Assembly (NCBI RefSeq): GCF_003597125.1 | Contig: NZ_QYYA01000002.1 | Location: 1 to 64,000, forward strand | Length of the DNA stretch: 64,000 bases | Reading direction: 5' to 3' | From: Alcanivorax profundi | GTDB lineage: Bacteria > Pseudomonadota > Gammaproteobacteria > Pseudomonadales > Alcanivoracaceae | In this document: positions 27,028-37,606 of the stretch, piece by piece | Numbering within the stretch: the stretch's first letter is position 1 | Layout: each line of letters starts with the position of its first letter | Notes under the pieces: generated by a model | Databases searched by the model: none | What the model saw: only the letters and a program-made list of their open reading frames with translations | What the model was told of the DNA's origin: nothing | Made by a program: the position numbers and the translations under genes

Positions 27028-28095
27028 CTAGCGACTGCCGCTCGCACCATTTAGGTAGCGGAAGAAGTCACTGTCTGGCTCCAGAATCAGCACGTCTTCC
27101 GGATCCTTGAAGCTTTCCTTGTAGGCCTGGAGGCTACGGTAGAAACGGAAGAACTCCTTGTCCTGATTGTAGGCTTTCGCATAAGTGGCCGCTGCCTGGG
27201 CATCCCCCTCACCGCGAATGGCCTGCGACTTGCGGTAGGCATCCGCGAGAATTTCGGTGCGCTGACGATCCGCCCCGGCGCGAATTTTCTCGGCTTCTTC
27301 CCGGCCCTGGGAGCGGTGAGCCGCCGCATCACGCTGACGCTCCGCGCGCATCCGGTCAAACACCCGGCCACGAACCTGATCCGGCCAATCCACCTGCTTC
27401 ACCCGGATATCGACAACTTCGATACCCAGATCTTCCATGGTGGACATGTTCACTTCCTGACGGACCTGATCCATCAGCGCTTCACGCTGGTCGTTACCCG
27501 CCGGCTCGCCGGCGTCGGCCACAGTCTCTTCACTGTCTTGCTGTCCGGCTTCACGCAGAATGGATTCATCCAGTTGATCGGTAGGCACTTCGGTGGTTTC
27601 CCCCGTGGTCGGGTCACGAATAATCGCGGTATCCCCTTCCACTTTTTCCACGTCGCTCTCACCGGCAACCACCTGGAACACTGTGCGCGAGGCAAACTCG
27701 TTACGCAGCGCCTCATTTACACGCGGATCCAGCAACTCACGGGCCCGACGCTCCATGATCTGCGGGTTGGCAGAGCCGCCCCCCACACTCACGATATAAC
27801 GCTGCACATTGTTGATCCGCCAGACCACAAAGGCATCCACGTTCAACAGTTTCTTTTCTGCCGTGAGAAAGGACTGAGTGGGCACGTCGTATACCAGCGC
27901 CCGGCCATCCACCTTGACGACCTCCTCAAACAGGGGCCACTTGGGGTAAATCCCCGGGGAAATATCCGCCTTTTCGATTCGGCTGAACTGTTTCAGTACC
28001 GCTTTCTCGGTCTGGTTAACAATATAGAAGGAGTCCAACGCCAGCAGGGCGAGGACACCCAGCGCCAGCAGCGCCAACCATCCACGATTATTCAT
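27028..28095 (-). CDS. hflC: HflC, modulator of FtsH protease
   Basis: SPFH-family inner-membrane protein. With HflK it forms the periplasmic cage around FtsH and modulates proteolysis. One N-terminal membrane segment (about 6-22), an SPFH domain, then the coiled-coil C-terminus with MRAERQRDAAAHRSQGREEAEKIR and the family ending DSDFFRYL. At 355 aa it is slightly long because of an acidic loop of about 55 residues (about 145-203); E. coli HflC also has a variable insert here. The start overlaps the hflK stop by one base (TAATG). It is followed by a strong terminator rather than by yjeT as in E. coli. Confidence 0.96.
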   Translation of the reverse strand: MNNRGWLALLALGVLALLALDSFYIVNQTEKAVLKQFSRIEKADISPGIYPKWPLFEEVVKVDGRALVYDVPTQSFLTAEKKLLNVDAFVVWRINNVQRYIVSVGGGSANPQIMERRARELLDPRVNEALRNEFASRTVFQVVAGESDVEKVEGDTAIIRDPTTGETTEVPTDQLDESILREAGQQDSEETVADAGEPAGNDQREALMDQVRQEVNMSTMEDLGIEVVDIRVKQVDWPDQVRGRVFDRMRAERQRDAAAHRSQGREEAEKIRAGADRQRTEILADAYRKSQAIRGEGDAQAAATYAKAYNQDKEFFRFYRSLQAYKESFKDPEDVLILEPDSDFFRYLNGASGSR

Positions 28096-29270
28096 TAGCG
28101 CAACTCCTGGGGTCGTGATGTGCTGTACAGGCTACGCGAAGCACTACGCCCGCTGCCTCCGTCATCGGCACCGGCCTTGGCGGCATCGCTACTACCCGCG
28201 CCGGGGTTTTGCTGGGGAGTGGACGCTCGCACATCCCGCCCTTTCACCAGCTGCTCCAGAGGCAGGTAAATCAGGCTGTTGCCGTTATCCACATCCACCA
28301 GCACTTTGCTGGTTGCACCAAAGACCTGGGTCATGGTTTCCAGATACAGGCGTTCGCGAGTCACATCGGGAGCCTTGCGGTATTCTGAGAGCAAATCGGT
28401 AAAGCGATCCGCATCACCCATGGCACCGTCGATCACCCGCTGCTTGTACGCTTCCGATTCTTCGGTCAGGCGTTGCGCCTCACCCCGGGCCTGGGGAATC
28501 ACCGCATTGCGGTAAGCTTCCGCTTCTTTCTTGAAGCGGTCTTCGTCTTCCTTGGCCTTGGACACGTCGTCAAAGGCATCCCGGACCGCATCCGGGGCTT
28601 CGGTCTTGTCCAGCACCACCTGACGCAACACCAGGCCGGTGTCGTAACGGTTCAGGTATTCGTCCAGACGCTGCCGCACCTGCACCCGAATGGCTTCCCG
28701 GTTGTCTTTCAGCACATCATCCATGGAGGCAGAGCCCACCACATGACGCAGCGCCGAGCTGGTGGCGTGCTCCAGGATCTGCTCTGGCTGGGCGACCTTG
28801 AGCAAGAAGGGACGCGGATCCAGCACCTGATACTGGACCTGCAGGGTCACGCTGACGATATTGGTGTCCTTGGTGAGCATTTCCTCGGTGATCTCGTAGC
28901 GGCGGTTCTGCCCCACATCCACCTTCTGGTATTGCTCAAGAATCGGCGCGCGCCAGTTCAGACCCGGCTCGACAATGCGATCGAACTTACCGAAACGCAG
29001 CACCACGGCCCGCTCGCGCTGATCCACCTGAAAGAACCCGACCAAACCATAGACCACCAGTGCGATCACGGCGACCACAGCCAGTAGCGGCAGCGGTGAG
29101 CCTGATGGCTTGTTGCCATCGCCACCCGGACGACCGCCCTTGCCACCAAACACATTGTTGATCTTGTCCTTGAGGTTCTTCAGCGCCTCATCCAGATCCG
29201 GCGGCCCTTGATCACCGCCGCCACCCCAGGGGTCTTTCGGCTTGTTACCGCCGGGTTCATTCCACGCCAT
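28095..29270 (-). CDS. hflK: HflK, modulator of FtsH protease
   Basis: SPFH-family partner of HflC. The N-terminus is Gly/Pro/Asp-rich (MAWNEPGGNKPKDPWGGGG), followed by one membrane segment (about 60-80), then the SPFH domain starting VDQRERAVVLRFGKF and a helical C-terminal region. The Ser/Arg-rich tail is typical. The start at 29270 is chosen because MAWNEPGG is the family N-terminus and GGAGA lies six bases upstream; 12 further upstream codons are open but lack both. 391 aa. Operon with hflX (47 bp upstream) and hflC (overlap). Confidence 0.96.
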   Translation of the reverse strand: MAWNEPGGNKPKDPWGGGGDQGPPDLDEALKNLKDKINNVFGGKGGRPGGDGNKPSGSPLPLLAVVAVIALVVYGLVGFFQVDQRERAVVLRFGKFDRIVEPGLNWRAPILEQYQKVDVGQNRRYEITEEMLTKDTNIVSVTLQVQYQVLDPRPFLLKVAQPEQILEHATSSALRHVVGSASMDDVLKDNREAIRVQVRQRLDEYLNRYDTGLVLRQVVLDKTEAPDAVRDAFDDVSKAKEDEDRFKKEAEAYRNAVIPQARGEAQRLTEESEAYKQRVIDGAMGDADRFTDLLSEYRKAPDVTRERLYLETMTQVFGATSKVLVDVDNGNSLIYLPLEQLVKGRDVRASTPQQNPGAGSSDAAKAGADDGGSGRSASRSLYSTSRPQELR

Positions 29271-29317
29271 GTAGGTCTCCAGTCCGTCAGGGCCGGCATG
29301 GCCCATGACTTGTAATG

Positions 29318-30697
29318 TCAGCTCACCTTGGGCGAGCGTTCTGAATTGTAGGAAGGCCCATCTTCCCCTGCAACCGAGGCCGCCGATTCCGGGGCCGGCA
29401 CCACCAGTTCGTCTTCGTTCAGACCCTGCTCACGCAACAGGCGTTCAAAATGAACCCGATTGACGTTGATGCGCAGCAGCATGCTGCCATCCATTGCGGC
29501 CTCTTCATCCAGCACCTCACCTGCTTCATGCAGACGGGCGCGCAGGCGCCCTGCATGGGCAGGCAAACGCACCCAGCAATCGACCCAGCCTGCGGCCAGC
29601 CGCTCCGCAATGGCCTCAAAGAGCAGATCAAACCCGTCACCGCTCTGTGCCGAAATCCATACTCGCCAGGGCTGTCCGTGCTCGTCACGGTCAATCCGTG
29701 GCGATTCATCAAGATTGTCTACTTTGTTGTAGACGTGCAGTACCGGTAACTGGTCGCCACCGATTTCTTCCAGCACCTCATTCACCGCGTCCACATTGCT
29801 GTCCCGTTCTTCTGCACTGCAATCTGTCACATGCAGCAACAAGGTTGCGTTAGCGGTTTCTTCCAGGGTCGCCCGGAAAGCCTGCACCAAGCGATGAGGC
29901 AGGTGGCGAATAAACCCCACGGTATCGGCCAGAATGGCTGGCCCGACACCGGGCACCTTGACCTTGCGCAAGGTGGGGTCCAGGGTGGCGAACAGCTGGT
30001 CCGCCACGTACACATCCCCCGTAGTAATGGCATTAAACAGGGTGGATTTACCCGCGTTGGTATAACCGACCAGTGAAATCAACGGCGTTTCGGCACGCTG
30101 CCGGGCACGGCGCCCCTGCGCTCGCTGCTTTCGTACCTTCTCCAGTCGAGACTCAATGGCACGTATGCGGTCTCGCAACAAACGGCGGTCGGTTTCCAGC
30201 TGGGTTTCACCAGGCCCGCGCAGGCCAATACCGCCTTTTTGTCTTTCCAGGTGAGTCCACCCGCGCACCAGGCGGGTAGATAGATGGCGCAACTGTGCCA
30301 GCTCAACCTGCAACACCCCTTCGTGGGTGCGAGCTCGCTGGGCAAAGATATCCAGGATCAGTCCGGTACGGTCAAGCACCCGGCATTTCACCGCCCGCTC
30401 CAGGTTGCGTTCCTGGGCCGGGCTGAGCGAGTGATTGAACAGCACCACATCCGCCTGGTGCTGCTGCACCAGTTCGGCCAGCTCATCCGCTTTGCCTGTG
30501 CCGATAAAAAGGGCCGGGTCGGGCCTGTCGCGTTTGCCCGTCAATTCCGCCACAGGCTCCACGCCACTGGAGGTCACCAGATGATGGAATTCGTCCAGAT
30601 CCTCACGGCCCATGGAATCCGGCAGGTCCAGATGCACAAGAATCGCCTGCTCTCCGGCGCCAGTGCGTGATTGCTCTGTACGATCAAATAAGTCCAT
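29318..30697 (-). CDS. hflX: GTPase HflX
   Basis: Ribosome-associated GTPase that splits stalled or hibernating 70S ribosomes, notably after heat shock. The 459-aa protein has the glycine-rich HflX N-domain (FIGTGKADEL, LFNHSLSPAQERNLE), the linker GIGLRGPGETQLETDRR, the G1 motif GYTNAGKS, G3 DTVGF and G4 NKVD, plus a C-terminal extension. MDLFDRTEQS at 30697 is chosen as start; a longer open frame upstream crosses the hfq-hflX terminator and is not coding. Downstream of hfq as in most gammaproteobacteria. Confidence 0.95.
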   Translation of the reverse strand: MDLFDRTEQSRTGAGEQAILVHLDLPDSMGREDLDEFHHLVTSSGVEPVAELTGKRDRPDPALFIGTGKADELAELVQQHQADVVLFNHSLSPAQERNLERAVKCRVLDRTGLILDIFAQRARTHEGVLQVELAQLRHLSTRLVRGWTHLERQKGGIGLRGPGETQLETDRRLLRDRIRAIESRLEKVRKQRAQGRRARQRAETPLISLVGYTNAGKSTLFNAITTGDVYVADQLFATLDPTLRKVKVPGVGPAILADTVGFIRHLPHRLVQAFRATLEETANATLLLHVTDCSAEERDSNVDAVNEVLEEIGGDQLPVLHVYNKVDNLDESPRIDRDEHGQPWRVWISAQSGDGFDLLFEAIAERLAAGWVDCWVRLPAHAGRLRARLHEAGEVLDEEAAMDGSMLLRINVNRVHFERLLREQGLNEDELVVPAPESAASVAGEDGPSYNSERSPKVS

Positions 30698-30767
30698 AGG
30701 TGCCTGATATGGGGACAGTAGGCCCAATTGTAAACCGCCGAAAACGAAAAGGCAGGAGGAAGAAACG

Positions 30768-30795
30768 AAAAGAGCCACCCGAAGGTGGCTCTTTT
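30768..30795 (-). terminator. Terminator/attenuator between hfq and hflX
   Basis: A perfect 12-bp stem (30768-30779 with 30784-30795) with a TTCG loop on the minus strand, followed by TTTTCGTTTCTT. It should end most hfq transcripts, with hflX-hflK-hflC expressed by read-through or a local promoter. Confidence 0.85.
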
Positions 30796-30821
30796 CAGCA
30801 AAAAGGCTCTGGCAATCGCGA

Positions 30822-31106
30822 TTACTGGTTACCGAAGCTCTCTGTGCCCTGTGCACCCGTGGTGCCATTGCCGGTCGACATGGCCGGGTTACCACCTGCA
30901 CGCGGGTTACGCGCCGGGACCACAGTGGAAATTGCGTGCTTGTAGACCATCTGACTAACGGCGTTCTTGAGCAGAACCACATACTGGTCGAAGGACTCAA
31001 TCTGCCCCTGCAATTTTATGCCGTTTACCAGAAAGATGGATACCGGGATCCGTTCCTTACGCAGAGCGTTCAGGAAAGGGTCTTGTAGTGAATGCCCCTT
31101 TGACAT
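30822..31106 (-). CDS. hfq: RNA chaperone Hfq
   Basis: Hexameric Sm-like protein that pairs small RNAs with mRNAs. The Sm core is complete: [40 protein letters not shown], and the Sm2 motif [10 protein letters not shown]. The 94-aa length includes a disordered Gly/Asn/Thr-rich tail. The start at 31106 has AAGGAG seven bases upstream; a longer in-frame extension is ruled out by this site and by the conserved N-terminus. Confidence 0.98.
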   Translation of the reverse strand: MSKGHSLQDPFLNALRKERIPVSIFLVNGIKLQGQIESFDQYVVLLKNAVSQMVYKHAISTVVPARNPRAGGNPAMSTGNGTTGAQGTESFGNQ

Positions 31107-31207
31107 GGCAAGTCTCCTTGAAATAACAGTAAAAAGTGGTGCCCAACACTCGGGCAATATCAGCGCGTTACCTGCAGTGAAGCCGTCCCGAACGGCCACC
31201 GCATGCC

Positions 31208-31324
31208 TGATGCGCCATCAGACATTTTTTTGTCAACAACCCAACAAAATGGTTCCGGACTGGGCCTATATGGGATGACGAAACGAGTATTCAAGATCCC
31301 CACCCCCAATTCCTTGGCATTATA
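31208..31324 (-). promoter_or_regulatory. Candidate hfq promoter elements
   Basis: The 241-bp gap between miaA and hfq contains a perfect TATAAT on the minus strand (31319-31324) without a good -35 box, and further downstream a perfect TTGACA (31231-31236) with a weak GCATCA -10 at 17-bp spacing (31208-31213). Either could drive hfq independently of miaA. No experiment supports a choice. Confidence 0.35.
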
Positions 31325-31347
31325 GACCAAATAAGCAGCACTCGACC

Positions 31348-32370
31348 TCAACTAAACACAGATTTACAGATCTTCGCAAGTTGGCCAAACAGCGCATTGC
31401 GCTCCTGCTCGTTGTTACTGTCGAACCGTTCCAGGTTCGGCCATTTTCTTAGCCAGGTGTACTGCCTTTTCGCCAGTTGGCGAGTTGCAACCACACCCTT
31501 TTCGATCATCGTCTCGCGATCGTATTGCCCCTCCAGGTAATCCCATACCTGGCGGTACCCTACCGCTTTGATCGCGGGCAGGTCCCGGTGCGCTTCCGGA
31601 CGAGCCATCAAATGGCGCACTTCTTCTTCCAGCCCTTGCTCAAGCATGACCTCAAAACGCCGGGCAATCATCACATGCAACCAGGCGCGGTCTTTGGGCG
31701 CCAGTGCCGCACTGTAGACTGGCCAGGGAAGCCCACTGAACTCACTCAGACCATCCTCTCTCATTGTGACAGTCGTATGATGCTCGGCATGAAAGACAGA
31801 AAGCGGCTTACCCGTGAGCCGATACACTTCCAGCGCCCTTTGCAGACGCTGACGATCCATGGGCTTCAGCCGATCGGCAGTGGCCGGGTCCACCCGGGCC
31901 AGCTCGGCATGCACCGCTGGCCAGCCTTGCTCTGCCGCCAGCGCAGCAATCTCGGCGCGCACCGTTTCATCCGCTTCCGGCAGCGGCGCCAGACCTTCGA
32001 CCAGCGCCTTGAAATACAGAATGGTGCCTCCCACCAGCAACGGCAAACGCCCAGCAGCATGGACTGCCTCAATTTCTCTCAGCGCATCCGTGCGAAAGTC
32101 TGCGGCGGAATACGGTTGGTCCAGGTCACGGAACCCCAGCAGCCTGTGCGGAGCTGCTTGCAACTCGTCGTTTGATGGCCGCGCGGCACCAATATCAAGG
32201 TCCCGGTACACCAGGGCGGAGTCCACATTGATGATTTCGATCGGGAGAGATTGCACCGCCTCAATGGCCAGCGCGGTCTTGCCAGAACAGGTGGGCCCCA
32301 TTAAAAGCAGTACAGGCAAGACAGGCCGGGGATCCCCGTCATTCTTCGGCGAGGGACGGGAGGGCGCCAT
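31348..32370 (-). CDS. miaA: tRNA dimethylallyltransferase
   Basis: Adds a dimethylallyl group to A37 of tRNAs that read UNN codons. The 340-aa product has the P-loop GPTCSGKT, the [17 protein letters not shown] motif, [10 protein letters not shown] and the C-terminal [12 protein letters not shown] tRNA-binding segment. The start [12 protein letters not shown] at 32370 shares one base with the mutL stop (TGATG), so the genes are coupled. It has a 15-20-residue polar extension before the usual start. Upstream in-frame codons lie inside mutL and are not used. Confidence 0.96.
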   Translation of the reverse strand: MAPSRPSPKNDGDPRPVLPVLLLMGPTCSGKTALAIEAVQSLPIEIINVDSALVYRDLDIGAARPSNDELQAAPHRLLGFRDLDQPYSAADFRTDALREIEAVHAAGRLPLLVGGTILYFKALVEGLAPLPEADETVRAEIAALAAEQGWPAVHAELARVDPATADRLKPMDRQRLQRALEVYRLTGKPLSVFHAEHHTTVTMREDGLSEFSGLPWPVYSAALAPKDRAWLHVMIARRFEVMLEQGLEEEVRHLMARPEAHRDLPAIKAVGYRQVWDYLEGQYDRETMIEKGVVATRQLAKRQYTWLRKWPNLERFDSNNEQERNALFGQLAKICKSVFS

Positions 32371-34193
32371 CACTGCCCCCGCATAAACAGGCGATCCAGA
32401 TCCTTGAGACTCATTTGAGTCCAGGTCGGCCGGCCATGATTGCACTGGCCCGAGCGCTCGGTGGCTTCCATGTCCCGGAGCAAGGCGTTCATTTCCGGCA
32501 CGGTCAGGCGGCGGTTGGCCCGTACGCTGCCATGACAGGCCATGGTGGAAAGCAGTTCATCGAGCTTTTGTTCAATGCGCTCGCTGCTGCCTTGGGCAAG
32601 CAGATCGGAGAGCACATCACGCACCATGCTTTCGCTGTCGCTATTGCGCAGCATGGCGGGCACTTCGCGGACCACCAGCGTTTCCGGGCCGGCGCGCTCC
32701 ACCACAAACCCCAACCGGGAAAACACCTCGGGCTGCTCTTCGGCAAAGTCAGCTTCCCGTGACGAGACCGCCAACGATACCGGCACCAACAATGGCTGGC
32801 TGCGCACCTTGTCGGTGGACCAGCTTTGCTTGAGCCGCTCATAGGTAATGCGCTCGTGGGCGGCGTGCATATCGACCACCACCATGCCGTGCTGGTTTTC
32901 CGCGAGAATAAAGATGCCGTGCAGCTGCGCCACCGCATACCCCAGCGGCGGCACGGTTTCATCATCACTGGCCGGCGGCATGACCGCCGGGGCGCCATCC
33001 TCGATGCGCGGCTGAACCAACGCACCGTAGGCATCTGCCTGGCGCAAGCCCTGACCATAGCCACCAGACGCAGGTGGCGGCGTATAAGGGCGGCCAGAGG
33101 GCGCGGTAAGCGACATACTGCCCTGGCTCGGCTCACTCACCGGCATGGGCACGTCGTCATACACCACCGCAGGCTCGACACCTTGCCCGGGGCGCACGTC
33201 GGCAATGGTCCGGTGCAGGGAGCTGTACAGGAACCCATGCACCATACGCTGTTCGCGGAAGCGCACTTCGTGCTTGGTGGGGTGAACATTCACATCCACC
33301 ATGGCCGGGTCCAGTTCAAGAAACAGGACATAGGCCGGGTGACGGCCGTGATACAACACATCCGCATAGGCCTGGCGCACCGCATGATTGACCACCTTGT
33401 CGCGAATCACGCGGCCATTCACATAGAAATATTGCAGGTCGGCCTGGGAGCGGGAGAAGGTGGGCAGCCCCATCCAGCCATGCAGACGGATTCCATCACG
33501 CTCCACCTCCACCGGGATGGCCTGTTCCATAAAGCCCTTGCCGCACAGCTTGGCCACGCGGCCCGCCCGCAGGGTGTCATCCAGACCTGCCGGTAGCTGG
33601 TGGATCACTTTCTGGTTGTGGGTCAGCCGGAACGCGGTATTGAATTCACTCAGGGCAATGCGCCGGAACACCTCTTCCAGGTGATTGAATTCCGTCTTCT
33701 CGGTACGCAGAAAGCGGCGCCGTGCCGGGGTATTGAAAAACAGGTCGCGCATGGTGACGGTGGTGCCACGGGGATGCCCCGCCGGCGTGACCGACGGCGC
33801 CATGTCTCGACCTTCGACCTGGACCTGCCAGCCTTCGGCTTCTCCTTCCACGTTACTGGCCAGGGTCAGTCGCGAGACAGAGCTGATCGCCGCCAACGCT
33901 TCACCGCGAAAGCCCAGCGTGCCAATGGCTTCCAGATCGTCCAGCCCGCGAATCTTGCTGGTGGCGTGACGAGACAGCGCCAGCGGCAGGTCATCGCGTT
34001 CAATGCCATGACCATTGTCACGCACCTTGAGCAGCTTCACACCGCCCTGCTCCACATCCACATTCACGGACTCCGCCCCCGCATCGAGGGCGTTTTCCAA
34101 CAGTTCCTTGAGGACAGAGGCGGGTCGCTCGACCACCTCACCGGCAGCAATCTGGTTGGCCAGGCGGGAATCGAGCAATTGGATCTTGGACAA
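32370..34193 (-). CDS. mutL: DNA mismatch repair protein MutL (endonuclease type)
   Basis: GHKL ATPase that links MutS mismatch recognition to strand removal. The N-domain has [32 protein letters not shown] (59-64) and GFRGEAL (94-100). After a Pro-rich linker (about 350-410) the C-domain carries D-M-H-A-x2-E-x4-E at 441-452, matching the metal-binding endonuclease motif of MutL proteins from bacteria without MutH. The start codon is TTG at 34193, supported by the family N-terminus and GAGGT five bases upstream. 607 aa. Confidence 0.97.
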   Translation of the reverse strand: MSKIQLLDSRLANQIAAGEVVERPASVLKELLENALDAGAESVNVDVEQGGVKLLKVRDNGHGIERDDLPLALSRHATSKIRGLDDLEAIGTLGFRGEALAAISSVSRLTLASNVEGEAEGWQVQVEGRDMAPSVTPAGHPRGTTVTMRDLFFNTPARRRFLRTEKTEFNHLEEVFRRIALSEFNTAFRLTHNQKVIHQLPAGLDDTLRAGRVAKLCGKGFMEQAIPVEVERDGIRLHGWMGLPTFSRSQADLQYFYVNGRVIRDKVVNHAVRQAYADVLYHGRHPAYVLFLELDPAMVDVNVHPTKHEVRFREQRMVHGFLYSSLHRTIADVRPGQGVEPAVVYDDVPMPVSEPSQGSMSLTAPSGRPYTPPPASGGYGQGLRQADAYGALVQPRIEDGAPAVMPPASDDETVPPLGYAVAQLHGIFILAENQHGMVVVDMHAAHERITYERLKQSWSTDKVRSQPLLVPVSLAVSSREADFAEEQPEVFSRLGFVVERAGPETLVVREVPAMLRNSDSESMVRDVLSDLLAQGSSERIEQKLDELLSTMACHGSVRANRRLTVPEMNALLRDMEATERSGQCNHGRPTWTQMSLKDLDRLFMRGQ

Positions 34194-34201
34194 AACGGAC
34201 C

Positions 34202-35587
34202 TCAGGTTCGGGGAATTTTCAGCACCTGGCCGACCATGATGCGGTCACCACTGATATTGTTGGCCGCACGGATAGCCTGCTCACTAACGCTGTACTGGCG
34301 CGCGATTTCCGACAGTGTATCACCGGGCTGAATCTTGTACTCATCACCTTTGCCACGGCGCTGGGCGGCGTACCAGCTGTTCGGCGGCGGGTGCGAGGTA
34401 AAGTAATCATCAATACCGCGCAGGATGGAACGCGCCAGCTTGGTCTGGTGCGCAGACGAGCGCAGGTTACGCTCCTCGGTGGGGTTGGAGATAAACCCGG
34501 TCTCCACCAGAATGGACACCATCTCAGGTTCTTTCAGTACCGCAAACCCTGCCTGCTCCACCTTGTCACGCCCGCCATGCAGCTTGGTGACCTTACCCAT
34601 TTCCTGCAGCACCTGCCGGCCCAGATAAAGGCTGCCCGCCATGGATCCGTTCATCTGCAGGTCTGCCAGCACGCTGAGCAGCGAACTGTCGTCTTCCTCT
34701 TCTTCATACACCCCGGCGACCCGGTCGGATTCATTGGCAATCTTTGCCAGATAGCGGGCCTTGGCACTGGTCGCGCCACGATTGGAAAGCGCAAACACCG
34801 ACGCCCCATGGGCGCGGGCATCGGTAAACGCATCCGCATGAATGGAAATGAACACGTCCGCACCGTGTGTTTCCCGGGCAATTTTTCGGCGCTCTGCCAA
34901 GGGGACATAGTAGTCACCATCGCGAACCATCGCCGCCCGCATGCCGGCCTGATCGTTCACCATCTTCTCCAGCTTCTTGGCGATCTGCAGCACCACGGTT
35001 TTTTCCCAGGTCCCACTGGGGCCACGGGCACCCGGGTCCTCGCCCCCGTGACCGGGGTCAATCGCCACCACCATCAACCGTTGCTCCGCAGGCGCCGATT
35101 GCGCGGCAGGCTTTTTCTGGGCAGGAGTGGACCCTGCAGCCGTGGTAGCGGCCCCTGACGAGGTGCCATTCAATTCCTTGTCGAACAGATCGACCACCAG
35201 ACGCCAGCCATGCGGCTCGATGGGTTTGAGCAGGTTGGTGCGAGTGCGCACCCCCTCTTTCATATCGAATACCACACGGGTCTTGTCGCTGTGCTTGCCG
35301 ACCCGGATATTGGCGATGGGACTGGTGGCGTAATCCAGCGTCTGGATGTCGAAGTCCAATTTGGCTTCCTGCAGGTCCAGCACGATACGGTCAGGATTGG
35401 CGAGCTTGTCGAGCTTGTGATCCACCGGCGATGGCAGATCAAACACAATGCGGGTGTGGTCCGGTGCCCGGTGCAGGCGTACAGATTCGATGCTGGCCTG
35501 GGCCAGGGCAACGGGCGCCCATAGCATGGCAGCCAGCAGGGTGAAGGCGGTCACAAGCCATTTGTTATTGTTACTGCGCATTATCAT
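34202..35587 (-). CDS. amiB: N-acetylmuramoyl-L-alanine amidase AmiB-type
   Basis: Periplasmic zinc amidase that splits septal peptidoglycan during cell separation. Signal peptide about 1-28 (ends PVALA), AMIN domain (about 32-135) that targets the septum, a Ser/Ala/Pro linker, the Amidase_3 catalytic domain beginning [15 protein letters not shown] with the SIHADAF and [10 protein letters not shown] motifs, and one C-terminal LysM repeat ([16 protein letters not shown]). This layout and the tsaE-mutL context match AmiB. 461 aa. An ATG six bases downstream is an equally possible start. It ends eight bases before the mutL TTG. Confidence 0.95.
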   Translation of the reverse strand: MIMRSNNNKWLVTAFTLLAAMLWAPVALAQASIESVRLHRAPDHTRIVFDLPSPVDHKLDKLANPDRIVLDLQEAKLDFDIQTLDYATSPIANIRVGKHSDKTRVVFDMKEGVRTRTNLLKPIEPHGWRLVVDLFDKELNGTSSGAATTAAGSTPAQKKPAAQSAPAEQRLMVVAIDPGHGGEDPGARGPSGTWEKTVVLQIAKKLEKMVNDQAGMRAAMVRDGDYYVPLAERRKIARETHGADVFISIHADAFTDARAHGASVFALSNRGATSAKARYLAKIANESDRVAGVYEEEEDDSSLLSVLADLQMNGSMAGSLYLGRQVLQEMGKVTKLHGGRDKVEQAGFAVLKEPEMVSILVETGFISNPTEERNLRSSAHQTKLARSILRGIDDYFTSHPPPNSWYAAQRRGKGDEYKIQPGDTLSEIARQYSVSEQAIRAANNISGDRIMVGQVLKIPRT

Positions 35588-35593
35588 AGGCGT

Positions 35594-36022
35594 TCAGTCA
35601 CCGACCCAGTCCAGGGTCGCCTTTCTTCCGTGGCCATCCACAGCCAGTGTAATGATCAAATCCGGCGGCGGCGCCACTCCGGCCCCGCGCTCCGGCCACT
35701 CCAGCAGACACAGGTCACCAGAGCCAAAATAATCCCGCACCCCGATCAGTTCCAGCTCTTCCGGATCTGCCAGTCGATACAGGTCAAAGTGATAGATATG
35801 GACGTCACCCAGCTCGTAGGGTTCCACAATTGTATAGGTTGGGCTCTTTACCGCCCCCTCATGCCCCATGGCACGCAGGATACCGCGAACCAGCGTGGTT
35901 TTCCCGGCCCCCAGATCGCCTTCCAGATAGACACAGCCACCGCCGGTCAGTCGGGCTGCAAGGCTGGCCCCCAACGCCAGGGTGGCGGCTTCGTCAGCGA
36001 GGGTCTGGTGTTCAATGGGCAT
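35594..36022 (-). CDS. tsaE: tRNA threonylcarbamoyladenosine biosynthesis ATPase TsaE
   Basis: P-loop ATPase needed, with TsaB/TsaD, to make t6A37 in tRNAs reading ANN codons. The 142-aa protein has GDLGAGKTT (Walker A), SPTYTIVEPY, HFDLYRL and LLEWPERG, all diagnostic. Its start overlaps the end of nnrD by 11 bases, and amiB follows six bases after its stop: the usual nnrD-tsaE-amiB-mutL operon. Confidence 0.97.
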   Translation of the reverse strand: MPIEHQTLADEAATLALGASLAARLTGGGCVYLEGDLGAGKTTLVRGILRAMGHEGAVKSPTYTIVEPYELGDVHIYHFDLYRLADPEELELIGVRDYFGSGDLCLLEWPERGAGVAPPPDLIITLAVDGHGRKATLDWVGD

Positions 36023-37523
36023 ACAGGCTTCCTTCGTTCAGTTGTTCCCGCAGCGCACCCAACAGATCGGTGGCGAGCAAGCCGCGCTCACCGGCCTGCC
36101 GGGCGCACCGGTCTGCCGCCCGGGCATGCGCCATGGCGCCGAGACGGGCAGCATCATACCCGTTCAATCCCTGGGCCCGCAGCGCCGCGATCACCCCGGT
36201 CAGCACATCGCCCATACCCCCGCTCGCCATGCCCGGATTGCCGTCCACGATCAGGGCACGACAACGCTGGCCGGCGGAATCCCCCTGAATCAAGGTGCCC
36301 AGCCCTTTCAGCAGCACCGTGCCGCCATAACGCGCACTCAGGGTTTCCAGTGTGGCAAAGCGGTCAGACTGTATCTCCGCGTTGCCCACTTGCAGCAACC
36401 GTGCCGCCTCACCGGGGTGCGGTGTGAGCACCCAGTCGTGGGCGCCGATGTCGGCATGTGCAGCCAACAGGTTAAGCGCATCGGCATCCACCACCAGCGG
36501 CTTGCCACTGGCCAGCACCCGCTCCAGCAACTGCTGCCCCCAAGGCCCCGTTCCCAACCCGGGGCCAACGGCGATGACCGTGGCCGACTCGATCAGTTCA
36601 TCCGCTGCGCCGCTCTCGTCAGCGCCACGCACCATGATTTCCGGTTGCCGGGTAATCGCCATGGCCACATGCTCCGGCCGCGTCAGCAAACTGACCTTGC
36701 CCGCCCCGCAGCGGGCCGCCGCCTGGGCCGTCATGATCGCTGCACCGGGAAAGCCATGATCGCCCCCAACCACCAGCACATGGCCATAGCACCCCTTGTG
36801 GCCATCCGCGGCTCGCCTGGGCAAAGCGGCGGGCAGCTCCTCCGGCACCGGGACACGACAATCCGGCGAGACCTGCTGATACACCGAGCGCGGGACCTGC
36901 AGATCAAAAAACAGCAACTCGCCAGCGAACACCGGCCCCTGACCGGTTAACAGTCCGCGCTTCATGCCGATAAAGGTACAGGTCAGATCCGCCCGCAGTA
37001 CCGCGCCCAACGGCATGCCGGTGTCGGCATTGAGCCCGGAGGGAATATCCAGTGCCAAACGGGGCACCGGCAGGGCATCCAGCCCTGCCAGCAATGCGCT
37101 CATGTCATCACGCAGGGCGCCCGACAATCCGGTGCCCAGCAGACCGTCCACCACCACATCCGCCTCCACAGGCAAGGCGTCCTCATGGAGTGGTTGCTGC
37201 GGGATCGCCAACCCCTGGCAACGCTGCGCCATGGTCAGCGCATCCCCGCTGAGCGTATCCGGCGCGCGGGTATAAAAAATCTCGGGTTGCAATCCGGCCC
37301 GGTGAGCCAACGCCGCGACCACATAGCCATCGCCGCCGTTGTTGCCGCCGCCACACAATACGGCAATACGACGCGCTTCGGGCCAACGCTCACACAGGGC
37401 ATCGAAGGCCGCTTGCCCGGCCCGCTGCATCAGGTTGGCACCGGGTGTGCCAGTCGCAATGGCAAGGCGATCCAGTTCGCGGGTCTGTTCAGCAGTAAAT
37501 AGCACTGTGGGCAGTGTGGTCAT
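36012..37523 (-). CDS. nnrD: Bifunctional NAD(P)H-hydrate epimerase/dehydratase
   Basis: Repairs hydrated, inactive NAD(P)H. The N-terminal half is the epimerase (GGGNNGGDGYVVA, DGLLGTGLSG, DIPSGLNADTG). The C-terminal half is the ADP-dependent dehydratase (VGGDHGFPGA, VGPGLGTG, DADALNLL, LTPHPGEAARL, GNPGMASGGMGDVLTG). 503 aa, the normal fusion length. The start MTTLPTVLFTAEQTRELD at 37523 follows AAGGGT; an upstream in-frame extension covers the divergent queG promoter region and is not used. Confidence 0.96.
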   Translation of the reverse strand: MTTLPTVLFTAEQTRELDRLAIATGTPGANLMQRAGQAAFDALCERWPEARRIAVLCGGGNNGGDGYVVAALAHRAGLQPEIFYTRAPDTLSGDALTMAQRCQGLAIPQQPLHEDALPVEADVVVDGLLGTGLSGALRDDMSALLAGLDALPVPRLALDIPSGLNADTGMPLGAVLRADLTCTFIGMKRGLLTGQGPVFAGELLFFDLQVPRSVYQQVSPDCRVPVPEELPAALPRRAADGHKGCYGHVLVVGGDHGFPGAAIMTAQAAARCGAGKVSLLTRPEHVAMAITRQPEIMVRGADESGAADELIESATVIAVGPGLGTGPWGQQLLERVLASGKPLVVDADALNLLAAHADIGAHDWVLTPHPGEAARLLQVGNAEIQSDRFATLETLSARYGGTVLLKGLGTLIQGDSAGQRCRALIVDGNPGMASGGMGDVLTGVIAALRAQGLNGYDAARLGAMAHARAADRCARQAGERGLLATDLLGALREQLNEGSLYAH

Positions 37524-37606
37524 GGTACCCTTGGTCCTTTGTTGTGCGCCGTTGCGTACCGCAATATCCCTCATTATACCCACGGGAACCGGCCGTTCAG
37601 AAACCC

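Noticed and set aside
30698-31000. N-terminal extension of HflX by about 100 residues
   Set aside because: It would cross the hfq-hflX terminator and part of hfq in another frame; the family start is MDLFDR.
31107-31199. N-terminal extension of Hfq to 125 residues
   Set aside because: The conserved Hfq start [11 protein letters not shown] has a strong AAGGAG site; the extension reads through the hfq leader.
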